DNA from: Myrica gale
Taxonomy: Eukaryota > Streptophyta > Magnoliopsida > Fagales > Myricaceae
Length of the DNA: 64,000 bases
Direction: 5' to 3'
Assembly (NCBI GenBank): GCA_963930655.1
Contig: OZ005605.1
Span: forward strand, 14,453,501-14,517,500
Shown: positions 15,001-24,649 of the stretch, in pieces
How the letters are laid out: the number at the start of each line of letters is the position of its first letter
How positions within the stretch are numbered: the stretch's first letter is position 1
The notes under the pieces: model-generated
What the model saw: only the letters and a program-made list of their open reading frames with translations
Told to the model about the DNA's origin: nothing
Database searches by the model: none
Position numbers and translations under genes: made by a program

Positions 15001-16554
15001 TTCCGGAAAGTTTTCCATGATCGGGTAATTTTTTTTCAGAGAAGTTTTCAAGCTTGTTCTTTTCAGCACATATTGTTACTTTTCTTTGTCCATTGTGAAA
15101 AAGCAGAGCTAGTCTCTGATGTTCACGTAAAGCAACTTGGGTAAAGAATTTTGGGACAGTTTGAAAAAACAGTCATAGGAATTTGTTGGGTTTTTTCATT
15201 CTGTCATTAGTCTAAATCAACAATATGAAAATCCTCGATACTTATTCCACCAGGAAACTCTGGTGTCTGAGGAATTATTTTCTGCAGAGGAAGATTGGCA
15301 CCATTGTGCGCTCTTAGCACGACTTGCCTAGAAGATACTAAGCTTAATATTAAGATGGTAGTGGTCAAAAGCACTTCTAAAGTTCTCTGGACAATTCCTC
15401 TTCCAATTGCCAGATTAAATCGGGAATATCCACGACTCAAAGCTAGGACACCGTATATTGACTGATCAGCACCACTAAACCAACTGCTGCTTAAGTCCTC
15501 TACTTAGGAGAATGTTCATCTCTCTTGTCATTGGAGTAACATTCCCATTAGTCTCTTTAAATAAATCTCTGTTTTACTGTGCATCCAGTAAACTATGTAG
15601 TTTCATGATAAATACCATACATGCCTATTTTATACACATGTTTGATTGTTGCCCCAGAACTAAATAACATAAATATTGAAGTGCATGCGATTAAATTTAT
15701 TTTTAATTCCCCTTTATTATATATCTTTGCTTTATTTGTTTTTTTGTTGGAAACAGGTATTGTGTGACAAGGACCGATCTTCTAAAAAGGTTGTTTTTCA
15801 TATTCTCTTGGTACACTCATTTTCTGTTGATCTATTCTGCTGCAAAGATTGACATAGTAAACAAATGAACTGTCTGTTGGAATCGTGCAGGAATCTTCAG
15901 TGGGGAGTCTCGAGAGAAGAGTCCTCGAAGTTAATAGAAAAAGAGTCAAAGTTGTGAAGCCAGGGTCTAAAACTTCTTTTCCAACAACTGAAATTCGTGG
16001 AAGTTATGCACCTCCTTTTCATGTAAGTTTGGGCCTTTATCTCCAGGTGCCTAAAATTCTCAGACGGTGTGTTTTGTCAATTGCCTGAGATGTATTGCTT
16101 TAATTCTCTCATTCTATTTTTTTAATTGTTCGCTAACAAGGACGTTAAACGTTCAACCAAAATTGGGTGGAGTGTTATCTTGAATTAAGTAGAATAGAAA
16201 GGGAAAAAAGATACTCGTGGAATGATCGAGACTTAACTGAGTTTAGTTGCAAGGATTCAATCTATTTTACGTTAGCCAGCATTAGCTAACATTCACCCTG
16301 CCGGTGCTGTCTACTTCTGCAGTTTTCTTTTCTTTTGATAATTAATGTATCTGGAAATCTATGTGTTTTATGTACAGGTGGAGCTTTTCCGAAATAACCA
16401 GCATCGGTTGAGAATTGTAGTGGACAGTGAGAATGAGGTAGACTTGATGGTGCAGTCCCGGCACCTCCGCGATGTTCTAGTGCTTGTTATTCGAGGCCTT
16501 GCTCAGAGATTCAATAGTACATCTCTCAATTCTCTCCTCAAAATAGAAACATGA
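11..16554 (+). CDS. AIR9: AIR9-like microtubule-associated protein, 3' part (5' end outside window)
   Basis: The 23 exons joined here are 11-111, 215-262, 2603-2787, 2905-3022, 3146-3273, 3855-4023, 4798-4916, 5053-5221, 5425-5509, 5614-5687, 5773-5892, 6213-6408, 6492-6613, 7223-7430, 8413-8486, 8725-8863, 9176-9363, 10112-10267, 12652-12783, 14022-14080, 15757-15789, 15891-16022 and 16378-16554. All introns are GT-AG and phases match throughout, giving 976 residues without a stop. The product has the tail of one A9 repeat, eight complete A9 repeats (motifs such as GG.EG...Y.WY, DDIG, P.RDDG) and the conserved C-terminus ([20 protein letters not shown]). In Arabidopsis, AIR9 is a large protein with an N-terminal basic and LRR part and about eleven A9 repeats. 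It binds microtubules and marks the preprophase band and cortical division site. The LRR part must lie upstream. LINEs sit in introns 2 and 18 without touching exons, so the gene is probably functional. Exon edges are read by eye. Confidence 0.93.
470..2350 (+). mobile_element. 5'-truncated LINE (L1-type) in AIR9 intron 2
   Basis: This is the C-terminal half of a plant L1-type LINE. It opens inside the reverse transcriptase ([21 protein letters not shown] at 478-543), has the RT block [22 protein letters not shown], and the FADDT catalytic motif (residues FADDTLIF at about 839-862). The frame breaks soon after and fragments continue in other frames (1141-1467, 1505-1711, 1790-2289) through the zf-RVT-like region. 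The 3' tail at about 2296-2345 has a TTAATAAGA-type signal and a CTTACTTATCAAA end like the other LINE copies here. Endonuclease and ORF1 are absent. It lies in the sense direction in the AIR9 intron. I found no convincing target duplication, so the ends are approximate. Confidence 0.85.
6960..7200. repeat. Possible LTR-retroelement relic in AIR9 intron 13
   Basis: The stretch around 6988-7020 reads CTTGGATACCATGTTATAG. It resembles the reverse complement of a tRNA-iMet primer site plus LTR edge (GATACCATGTTA), as often seen at the end of degraded plant retroelements. A short TATA-containing, A-rich stretch follows. No coding remnant is visible, so this is only a weak assignment. Confidence 0.3.
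10919..12079 (+). mobile_element. Non-autonomous LINE derivative (ORF1 only) in AIR9 intron 18
   Basis: The element is flanked by a perfect 16-bp duplication, AATATCAATTAGCTCT, at about 10903-10918 and 12079-12094 (the first A may belong to the poly-A tail). It ends with TTAATAAAACTGCC followed by TTATCAAAAAAA, the same kind of tail as the LINEs at 2.3 kb and 18.9 kb. Its inside is a single long ORF with no endonuclease or reverse transcriptase. A poly-A tail plus a long duplication are the marks of target-primed reverse transcription. The enzyme must therefore have been supplied by a related full-length LINE. It is inserted in sense between AIR9 exons 18 and 19. Confidence 0.85.
11012..12091 (+). 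CDS. LINE ORF1-like protein (359 aa, intact frame)
   Basis: This is an uninterrupted 359-residue frame. Its N-terminal part (about residues 18-150: [45 protein letters not shown]) resembles the region just before the endonuclease in some plant LINEs, as I recall from dicot genomes such as grape. The rest (residues 150-359) is Gly/Val/Ser-rich and of no family I recognise. The frame runs into the poly-A tail, so its last residues (IIKKNIN) are tail- and flank-encoded. That suggests the original stop was lost when the middle of the element was deleted, or that the true C-terminus is elsewhere. The start may be the M at residue 18, which directly precedes the conserved block. RNA binding would be the expected role of a LINE ORF1 but is not shown by any motif here. 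Confidence 0.6.
   Translation: MLLSWFLFTGCAASSFKMGLDRCFRVEAKTFQVSVDVRGVVRWSEWSRKSHSAISFGRLGAAWLVSLASQLLGVDADQDVVLRFNEGSRAFLAQRRANKSGRFVAVMEFGEGRRTGVVMVPEGREGAGWLAMAACFQGVVDHFGPVGIHLGAGGAVGKGEKLSFAEAVQMGSRKGGHGQAVSPAQSAVPFAGGKGKSTVLVGKNTAVEGAAMSDLGATPAMSEVCCPMHCRLKLKGLLEDLNRLIGYVLGEGSGGLLEGWVGCAECAGPGVGGGPVGGVCSLKPEGVEDQLVVYAPGLEVKSVDEDLGGPVSGPMGHGWVGSPGCFGFFSTFSCTVVSPLCVSFFLVNKTALIIKKNIN
12414..12442. repeat. (CT)n microsatellite, AIR9 intron 18
   Basis: An uninterrupted CT dinucleotide run of about 28 bp. Similar CT runs lie at about 13631-13653 (intron 19) and 16630-16645 (downstream of the AIR9 stop). Confidence 0.9.
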
Positions 16555-17080
16555 GTGCAATTAAGTGTAAAGTGAATTGATTTCAAAATTTATCAGTTTA
16601 TAGGTTTTGAGGCATGCCTGCCCTTACCCCTCTCTCTCTCTCTCCCTTAATTTGTTTCCATTGTACTTTTAGCACATATGCTATGTTTGCTATGACAGCT
16701 ATATATGTTATTTTTTCAGTGTAAAAAATGTTGTGCAGTAGTCAAAGAATAGCAGTTGCCAAGATCATTGTATGTTATGGTGTCAATGATAATATTTTAA
16801 CCTAATGTCGTCTTTCTTTCGCCATTGGTTTGTCACGGCATACACGTGTATGTGGTTATCAGATGCATGCTCAAGTGTTCGATTTTCCAGGCTCAACAGT
16901 TTTGGGCGGTTGCTTGGCAATCTGTACCATATGTTGTAGCGTGGGTTTCTTGTGGTTTCTACTAGCTATACAGCTAGAGCATTTCTTTTGGGACAGTTGC
17001 GGCATTTCTGATTCTATTGAATGGTTTTACTGTCAAACTTCTTCAAATAGGCTGAAACAATTTATAGACTGGCAAGGGCT
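16555..17080 (+). other. AIR9 3' flank / probable 3' UTR
   Basis: No coding sequence is visible between the AIR9 stop and the next LINE. It holds a short CT run at about 16630, T-rich stretches and scattered AATAAT/AATATT signals that could serve polyadenylation. The 5' part of the frame at 16830-17085 does not resemble LINE protein and looks like chance read-through joined to the LINE. Confidence 0.5.
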
Positions 17081-17084
17081 CCGT

Positions 17085-18940
17085 CCTTGTGAATGGATCC
17101 CGGAGGGTTTTTTTGTTAGTTTTCGGGGCTTGAGGCAAGGAGATCCTCTCTCTCCTCTTTTGTTTGTTATTGTTATGGAGGCTCTTTCTAGAATGATGAC
17201 TCAATGTTTCTCGCATGGTGTTATTGATGGGTTTATGGTTGGTGATGTGAGTGGTGTGGTTACTAGTGTTTCCCACTTGCTTTTTGCGGATGACACATTA
17301 ATTTTGTGTGGGGTTGAGGAGGATCAGATTCGTAGCATTCGCTGTTTGTTGTTATGTTTTGCAGCGGTTTTGGGGTTGAAGGTGAATCTGTCCAAGTCGG
17401 AGGTTATTCCTATTGGTAATGTTGGTAATGTGCAGGGATTGACTTCTTTATTGGGTTGTAGAGTTTCAACATTGCCAATGACTTATCTGGGGCTTCCTTT
17501 GGGTGCTCGATACAAAAGTGTGCAGATTTGGGATGACATTTTGGAGAGGATGGAAAGGAGGTTGGGGGGATGGAAGCGTATGTATTTGTCGAAGAGTGGT
17601 AGGATCACTTTGATTAAGTCCACCTTATCTAGTCTTCCGACTTACTTTTTATCTATTTTTCCCATTCCGAGTGCTGTGGCAATGAGAATTGAAAAGTTAC
17701 AAAGGGACTTCTTGTGGGGTAGTGAAAATGGTGTTCACAAGTTTCATCTTATTAGTTGGGTGAATGTGTGTTCTCCAATTCGTTTTGGTGGGCTGGGGCT
17801 TTGGAGGATCACTATGTTCAATAAAGCGTTGTTGGGCAAGTGGTTGTGGCGGTTTGACATTGAGAGGGATATATTGTGGAGATGTGTTATTGTTGCAAAA
17901 ATATGGTACTGCAGGCGGTTCTCCTTGTCTTCCAGCGGTTCCTATGGGGTCAGCCTTTGGAAACATATCAGTAATGGTTGAGATTCTTTTTCTAAGCATA
18001 CTCGGTTTGTTTTGGGAGATGGTCAGCGTCTCAGTTTTTGGCATGACAGGTGGTGCGGTGGGCGAGTTCTTAGCCATTCCTCCCACTTAGTCTTCTCTTT
18101 GTCCTCTTGTAAGGAAGCTATGGTGGTGGAGTGTTTGGAGTTTGATTCTTCTTAGTGTGGAATTTGCAGTTCTCTAGATCTGTGAATGATTGAGAATTGG
18201 AGGAGGTTGATGCCTTCTATTCTCTCCTCAATGAGCAGAGGGTGCGTAGTGATAGTGCAGATGTGATGTGGTGGGTGGGTTCGAAGACGTGTTTTTTTCT
18301 GTTAAATCCTTCTATGATTATCTTTCTGGTTATGCTAGCTCTGTCTCTTTCCCTTGGCAGGGGGTTTGGAAGGCAAAGGTCCCTATGTGAGTCTTTCTTT
18401 GTTTAGGAGGCTACCCATGGGCGTATTTTGACTATTGATAATCTCAGAAGAAGGGGTGTTCATGTCACAGAGTGGTGTTATATGTGTAAGGGAGATGGCG
18501 AATTAGTTCATCATCTGTTATTGCATTGCACGGTTGCTAGAGGTCTTTGGATGTCGGTCCTTGGTATCTTGAATGTTCATTGGGTTATGCCTGAAAAGGT
18601 GGAGGATGTTTTATCTTGTTGGGGTAGGAACTTTAAGGATCCTTCAGCCAAGGCTATTTGGGGGATGATTCCAGCGTGTGTATAGTGGTGCCTTTGGAGG
18701 GAGCAGAATAGAAGGTGTTTTGAAGATTCGGACAGATCACTAAGGAGCTTGCAGGGCGATGTGTTTCTTTCTCTTTTCTTTTGGGCTAATGCTTTGTTGG
18801 GGGGTCATTTTGTGGACTATGATGATTTCCTTAGTTTCTTTATTTGTATGCTTTGAGTGACTTCAGTACAGTCTTTGTATTGATTTCGCTTCTTGTCTCT
18901 TTCTCTTTAATAAAATTCATCTTACTTATAAAAAAAAAAG
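17085..18940 (+). mobile_element. 5'-truncated LINE (L1-type) downstream of AIR9
   Basis: A LINE 3' half with better-preserved coding than the copy at 0.5 kb. The RT part at about 17100-17981 reads [22 protein letters not shown], the catalytic FADDT is at about 17284-17298, and YLGLPLGARYKS and the KLQRDFLWG block follow in one frame. A frameshift near 17970 and further breaks follow. The zf-RVT-like C-terminus continues at about 18197-18400 and 18428-18685 (RRGVHVTEWCYMCKGDGELVHHLLLHC, a Cys/His cluster). The tail at 18861-18940 has TTTAATAAAATTC and ends in A10. Endonuclease and ORF1 are missing. The 5' junction appears to lie near 17085, where the frame is off by one base against the usual VNGSPEGFF motif. 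No clear target duplication was found. Confidence 0.85.
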
Positions 18941-19479
18941 ATAACTTGTGGAAGAAACTAGCTTAATTGGGATATCGACTTGTGTGTATGGCTGCATTAA
19001 GCACAATGTTGCTGCTAAAAGGGAATAGACTGCAATGGTGATAGACACACAAGTCACATAGGTTTAATTGCGTCGAATCCAGTGTAAGCAAATAAGAGCA
19101 CTGGAGAAGGTTTAAGAACCCCTTGGATACCTAAAGGCACATGGGTTTCGAAATTTTGAGCCTCTATAAGCTTGTTTGTTCGTGTCCTTTTGCTGTGTCG
19201 TTATTTTTCTTTTCTCTGTTAAAATTAAAATTAAAATTAAAAGAGAAAAATAATTTAAACTGAGAGGGAGAGAGGAGAGATCACGAGATTTAAGTGGTTT
19301 GGTCTATATACTTACATCTACTCTGAAGAGGTTTTTTCTAACTATGCAGATTTGTGTAATCACTGATATAAGGATGAGATTACAAGAGAAACTTTATTTA
19401 TAACCTTTTACTTGTAAAAAAAAAAATATAAGCTTTTGATTATAATAGTCCACATTGCTAAACGTGACTAACAAATCTA

Positions 19480-19676
19480 GGTTGCGTTTGCAACCCAAAA
19501 TTTTACATCTCTTAAAATTTTAACACAATAAAAAATTATAATATAATCTCTCTCTCCCCCATCAAATCATTATTTTTCATTATAATAAATATAAAAAATT
19601 ATCTCTCTTTACTTTTTCACCAAATCCAATACCCTAAAATTTTAACTCCCTAAAAGTTTACATCTCAAACACACCC
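19480..19676. mobile_element. Harbinger-like MITE, copy 1
   Basis: The AT-rich element starts GGTTGCGTTTG and ends with the complement of GGGTGTGTTTG, giving imperfect terminal inverted repeats. CTA flanks both sides (19477-19479 and 19677-19679). The inside has TATAATATAATCTCTCTC and TCACCAAA blocks shared with the copies at 24973, 43526 and 52843. It has no coding capacity. Confidence 0.7.
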
Positions 19677-19704
19677 CTAATACTCTATTTGCCTTGAGGG
19701 AAAA

Positions 19705-20110
19705 AAAAAAGAAAAAAATCTGATGACGGCTACAATCACGATGATAATCAGGACTATGTGATGGATGTAATTGAATTGAATCTTGAGAAACCCTTCATGT
19801 TTAGGCCTGCGCCTACACCGACTGCCATTGAGACGACAATGTATTTGAAGATCATTAGGTTTATGGTTGCAAAGTATGACCTCCAGGCTCGTGCTACATT
19901 AGCACCTCCTACTATATGCTCTAAAACAATGTTTCCACCGGCAATGTAAGCTCACCCTGCTCTACTCTTAAGAAGATAAGCAAATGATCCTCCTGCCACC
20001 GGGAGATCAACAGCAAACTCGGTGTGGCACAGCACAGAGAGCAATGCAGATACGCCTGATATCATCAGATATGAAATAATGATTTCAGGGCCAGCCTCAT
20101 ACCTGACAGT
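19705..20110 (-). pseudogene. Cationic amino-acid transporter pseudogene fragment (intronless)
   Basis: Read on the - strand, the region gives GPEIIISYLISGVSALLSVL, then CHTEFAVDLPVAGGSFAYL, a short gap, then IAGGNIVLEHIVGGANVARAW and RSYFATI. This matches the transmembrane part of the CAT transporter at 40.5-49.9 kb ([14 protein letters not shown] joined to [11 protein letters not shown]). It contains a stop, frameshifts and an internal deletion. The sequence crosses the point where the intact gene has its 7.6-kb intron, but no intron is present. It is therefore either a retro-copy fragment or a relic of a paralog without that intron. It stops at both ends without start or C-terminus and is surely non-functional. 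Confidence 0.75.
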
Positions 20111-20680
20111 CTCACTAGAAGACAACATAAAAGAGCAGGCTGCTTTGGAAAGTAGAAAGAGATGAACAAGTTTTGGGCTAACTAGAAGCCAATAGGTTGC
20201 ATCTTTGTCTCGTGGTATTTTTATTGTTAAATATACCTTTCATTTATAAGCTATAATGTCATTAACAAATTGTACCATAAACTAAGATTCTCATTAAATT
20301 CTTCAAAATAATAGGAAGGAAGATACATATATATATATATATATAATGACCAAAGTACAAGCTGTTTAATATCTTTCTTTTTAATATTCTTTTCTTTTTT
20401 TCTTTCTTTCTGTTAAATTTTTTTTTTCTAGTGCAAGGCATAATTAGGTCATTCTTCGTTCAAAACAGTAGCTAGAACTTATATCGTAGCTCATTACAGT
20501 AACATATAACTGCTTCTCTTGAATATTGATAGCGCACCAAAAACAAAACAAAATTTACTTGAATTGAAAAACAAGTTAAATTTCAAAAACAGAGCACATC
20601 CAAAAATGCAAAAGATTACAATTCAAAATCCACACAACATAAAACTGCAAGTATCAACATATAATAGTCTCCAGTCCACT
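20111..20680. other. Spacer between CAT relic and receptor-kinase relic
   Basis: No gene is visible. There is an (AT)n run at about 20325-20345. From about 20560 the sequence is the 3' flank of the receptor-kinase relic and is almost the same as 38530-38640. Confidence 0.6.
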
Positions 20681-23600
20681 TCAGTTTGTTGACACTGTCA
20701 CATTACCCCCTTCAACATCTCGTAAAAACTTTAGTTTGACCTTGTAGAGTCTAACTAAAACATCTGCCATATTGATATTGAATCCGCGAGGGTCATAGTT
20801 TGAGTTATTGAATCCGCGTCACCTATGAGCTTGGCAAGGCCAAAATCTGCAACATGTGCAACCATATCTTCATCGAGCAAGACATTGCTGGGCTTCAGAT
20901 CACAGTGAACAATACGTGTTGCATTACCAAAATGAAGATATTCTAGTGCAGCTGCCACATCGATCATTATATTTAGCCTTTGCAACAGATTCAAAAAGCG
21001 GTTGTCAGAATACAACCACATCTCTAGGTTTCCATTGGGCATGTATTCTAACACAAAGGCTTTAAAGTCCATGTTGCTACAAGAGTTATGAATTTGACCA
21101 GATTTCGGTGACGAATGTTGCGGAGTACCTCACACTCTGCGTCAAACCTTGGAAATTCCCCTTCTACTTGCAAATTTAACACTTTAATTGCCACATTCAT
21201 GCCATCTGAAAGTGTTCCTTTGTAGACTGATCCAAAGCTCCCTTCTCCAATTAAGTTATTTACACTGAACCTTTCTGTTGCTCGTAAAAGTTCCTGGTAG
21301 GAAACTCTTCTCCATGTTGCTAAAGGCGACAGTTCTACCTCACATGAAGATTTGACATTTCTCTTTCGGCATTTTGTCCAAAATAATACAACAGATATTC
21401 CGAGTATTAGCAACCCAATTTGTGGTAGTATATATTCTAGTCTATGCACTATTGTGGCCACTTTTGGTCGAGCAGGACCTTCTTTGCAAGGGAAAACTTG
21501 GAGTCGAGGAGAACCGCAAAGTGCATCATTTGAAATGAATGATGGGGCCGAGAAGTTTACAAATGGTCCCCCTGTAGGAATTTTCCCTCGCAGTTTATTG
21601 AAGGAGACATTTAAAAACCTAAGGTATAAGAGAGCTTCTAAGGACATTGGAATTTCTCCATATAATTCATTATTGGAAAGATCCAAGTACTTCATGCTCA
21701 CCATTGTACCGAAAGATTCTGGAATTAAGCCTTCCAATCTATTGTCTGCTAAGGAGAGAGAAACTAGATCTTTGAGTCCACCAATGGTTGTTGGGATATC
21801 TCCAACGTGTTGATTTATTGATAAATCCAATACCCTTATGACCTTCACATCTCCAATCTCAAATGAAAGAGAACCACTTAGAAAATTTGAGGATAGGTTG
21901 ATCACCTGGATATGTGTAAGGCTCCACAAGGTCAATGGAATTACAGAACTTAATTGGTTGAAGCCTAAGTGGAGTTCTCCTAGCAAAGTCAGGTTACTTA
22001 TGCATGGGGGAATCTGTCCAGAAAGCTTATTACTTCTTAGAGATAAGTAAAATAAGCTTTTTAGCTGACAAAGATCGGATAGGATGGGACCTCTAGTTTA
22101 TTACTAGAAAGGTCCAAGATCTGCAGCTTCTACAATCGGTCCATTGTATTTGAAATAGGTCCTGCCAGTGCATTAATATTACATAGGGCCGAAAGAATCA
22201 GTTTGCTTAAATTGCTGATATTTGGGAGAATGCTGCCCCGAATGCCGCAATCATCTAGGACCAACCGTTGAAGAGAGGTAGAGAGATTACCAAGTGAACT
22301 GGGAAGGATGTCATTTAGTAAAGTGGTTGACAAACTTATTTCTCTCAGATATTGACAATTTGACAAAGAAGAAACGAGACTAACTAGTTCAGCAGTCAAA
22401 TTGTTTTGTGGAAGGTTGAGGACCTGGAGGAGCCTTAAATTACCGATGCTTTTTGGAATGAAGCCCGTTAAAAAGTAAAAGCTAAGTCTAAACTAATGAG
22501 CTGCGAAGCATTGGAGATCGAATTGGGTATCGTTCCACTGAGTTCATTTCCCCCAACAAAAAGCACTTGAAGGTTTGGAAGAAAAAGTCCGATATTGGAT
22601 GGAAGTTTGCCTGAGAGTTTATTCATAGACATTGAAATGGCTTGTAGTGATGAGATATTAAAAATCTCATATGGAATCGAGCTGGTGAAGTTGTTACTGT
22701 AGATACTGAATTGCTCCAAGTTTCGTAGATTCCCGATCTCACTTGGTATTCCACCTGCCATGGTATCAATTACTATGAAGTACTACACTGAGAAGTCATA
22801 TAATATGCTTTTAGTAAATCTTGCATGCGAGCACATGAACGACGTCTAATAAGCCAACTAATTAATAAGGACGACTATAAATTAGGCACTATGATTTCCG
22901 ACCTAGATATTAGCTTAGTATTGCATGTAGGTCGTGGCCGCAGTATTATCTAATTAAAGCAGGCTTTAAGAAAGGCCATCTGTTGGGACTATATATTATC
23001 TTACTTTGTTACACTAATTGACCCCTATTCTCGCACTGATGTTTGATAGCTGTAGAAAATGTTTAACTTGGGCATTAATGTCCATAGATAATGTTAATAT
23101 TGATCTCTAAAATACCTTCTGAACCAATCACATCATGTATGACCATATAATCGACTACAAGACGATAAAACATACCTTCAAAGTTGTTTTCTCCAAGGTA
23201 TAAATATGAGAGCATGGTTAAGTTCCCGATTTCTGGAGGTAACCTTCCTTTGAAATTGTTGTACTCCAATCCCAAGAAATACAGCTGTTTGCATTTAAAC
23301 AAAGTCGATGGGATTTCGTCGTATAATTGATTAGAAGACACATCAAACACTTGTAAATTAGGAAGATGATTAAACATATCTCCTGGAAGTCCACCAGACA
23401 GTTCATTGAGAGACCAATGAATTGTAGTGAAGGCATGTCAAAGAACATGGAGGGCATCGGACCTGATAGCTTGTTATCTTCGACACTAATTGTTTGCAAG
23501 AACGACAAGTTGAAGATGGATGAAGGTATGAAGCCCGTTAACATGTTAGAGCCGAGAACGATATTTTGCAATGAAGATAGGTTGCATAGAGATACTGGAA

Positions 23601-24389
23601 TAGTACCTGTGAAACTATTATCACCCAGAGACAATAATTGAAGTCTGTGTAACAACCCAAGTGATGATGGGATTTCTCCATTGAAGCTATTGAAGCTAAA
23701 GTCCAAACCTTTCAGGCTATACAAACGAGTCAATTCATTGGGCATAGAGTCATGAAAACTATTATTCGCGGCGCTTAGCCAAACAAGAAACGAAAGGTTT
23801 CCTACATGGGGAGGAATGGTGCCCGCAAGGCCCATGTAAGAAAGGTTCAAGGCAATGACCCTGCGATGCTTGGAGCTGCACGTGACATCAATCCAATTAC
23901 AGACAGAAGTACTAGTGGACCAGTTGCTTGTCAAAGGACTGGGGTTGATCAGAGATACAAGCCTTTAAAGCAAGAAGTGACGACTGATCAGAGGCGATGT
24001 TAAGCTTTTCTGCGTTTGGCCATGCAAACTAGGATAGGTTCGTTTTCACACTTTTTTCAGAATTCTAAGTATATTCACAAAACTACTTCCGAACATATTC
24101 AGAATTCAAATACAAACACCAATATATTTTACACAATCTCCAATAATTTTTTAATTTTTTATTCAATATAAATTTTCTCACTCTATACTTTTTCATATAA
24201 CTACAATATTTTTTTTATTAAGAAATTACATCAAATCATTTCTCTCTCCACTTTACACAAACACCAATAAAATACTATTCAACATAAATATTCACAACTT
24301 CTCTAAAATCCTACATTTTTACTCAAAACGAACGTAATCGAGTAACATAGAAGCAGTAATAATGTCAAGGAAAGAAGGATTTTGTCCAT
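20681..24389 (-). pseudogene. LRR receptor-like kinase (subfamily XII, EFR/FLS2/Xa21-like), disrupted
   Basis: The order on the - strand is as follows. A signal peptide starts at 24389 (MDKILLSLTLLLLL). The LRR N-terminal cap is near 24000-23890 (DQSSLLALKA, CNWIDVTC). LRRs follow (ALNLSYMGLAGTIPPHVGNL onward), with an apparent GT-AG intron at 22755-23175. A transmembrane segment lies near 21440-21370, followed by a kinase with GEGSFGSVYKG, VAIKVL, HCDLKPSN and DFGLAKL. HCD instead of HRD marks a non-RD kinase, typical of immune receptors. The copy is dead. I see frameshifts near 23945, 23405, 22475, 22098 and 21078, an in-frame TAG at about 22128, and a kinase deletion at about 20780 that joins the activation segment directly to the C-terminal tail (NMADVLVRL). 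An AT-rich insertion splits the signal peptide from the LRR cap (24005-24320). Confidence 0.88.
24005..24320. repeat. AT-rich MITE-like insertion inside the receptor-kinase pseudogene
   Basis: About 300 bp of AT-rich sequence separate the signal-peptide exon (ending at about 24320) from the LRR cap (starting at about 24003). Blocks such as ACATCAAATCATTTCTCTCTCC and CTGCGTTTGG...AACGAACG resemble the MITE family at 19480. It carries no good splice signals that I can see, so insertion is more likely than an intron. Confidence 0.45.
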
Positions 24390-24649
24390 CTGTAAGGTAT
24401 GGAGGATTGGAGGTGGATCGCTGGGATTAGTCTTGCAATCCAAAGGACAAGCAAGACTCAAATATATACAGAGGGGAGTACTGTAGCTAGCGTTCGAGAA
24501 TTGAGAGGAAAAAGAGGTGGCTTTTGGGAAATAGAAAAGGGCGGAGTTTTTTTTTAAGAAAAAATTATATCTTACTATAATATATGAGTGGGGACGACAA
24601 GTTGATAGAATAAAACTGGAAAAGTTAATAAAATTTTTGACCTTATCCA

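Noticed and set aside
16830-17085. N-terminal 85 residues of the long frame ending at 17981 as LINE protein
   Set aside because: The text does not resemble LINE RT and the LINE motif starts off by one base at about 17090; probably chance read-through.
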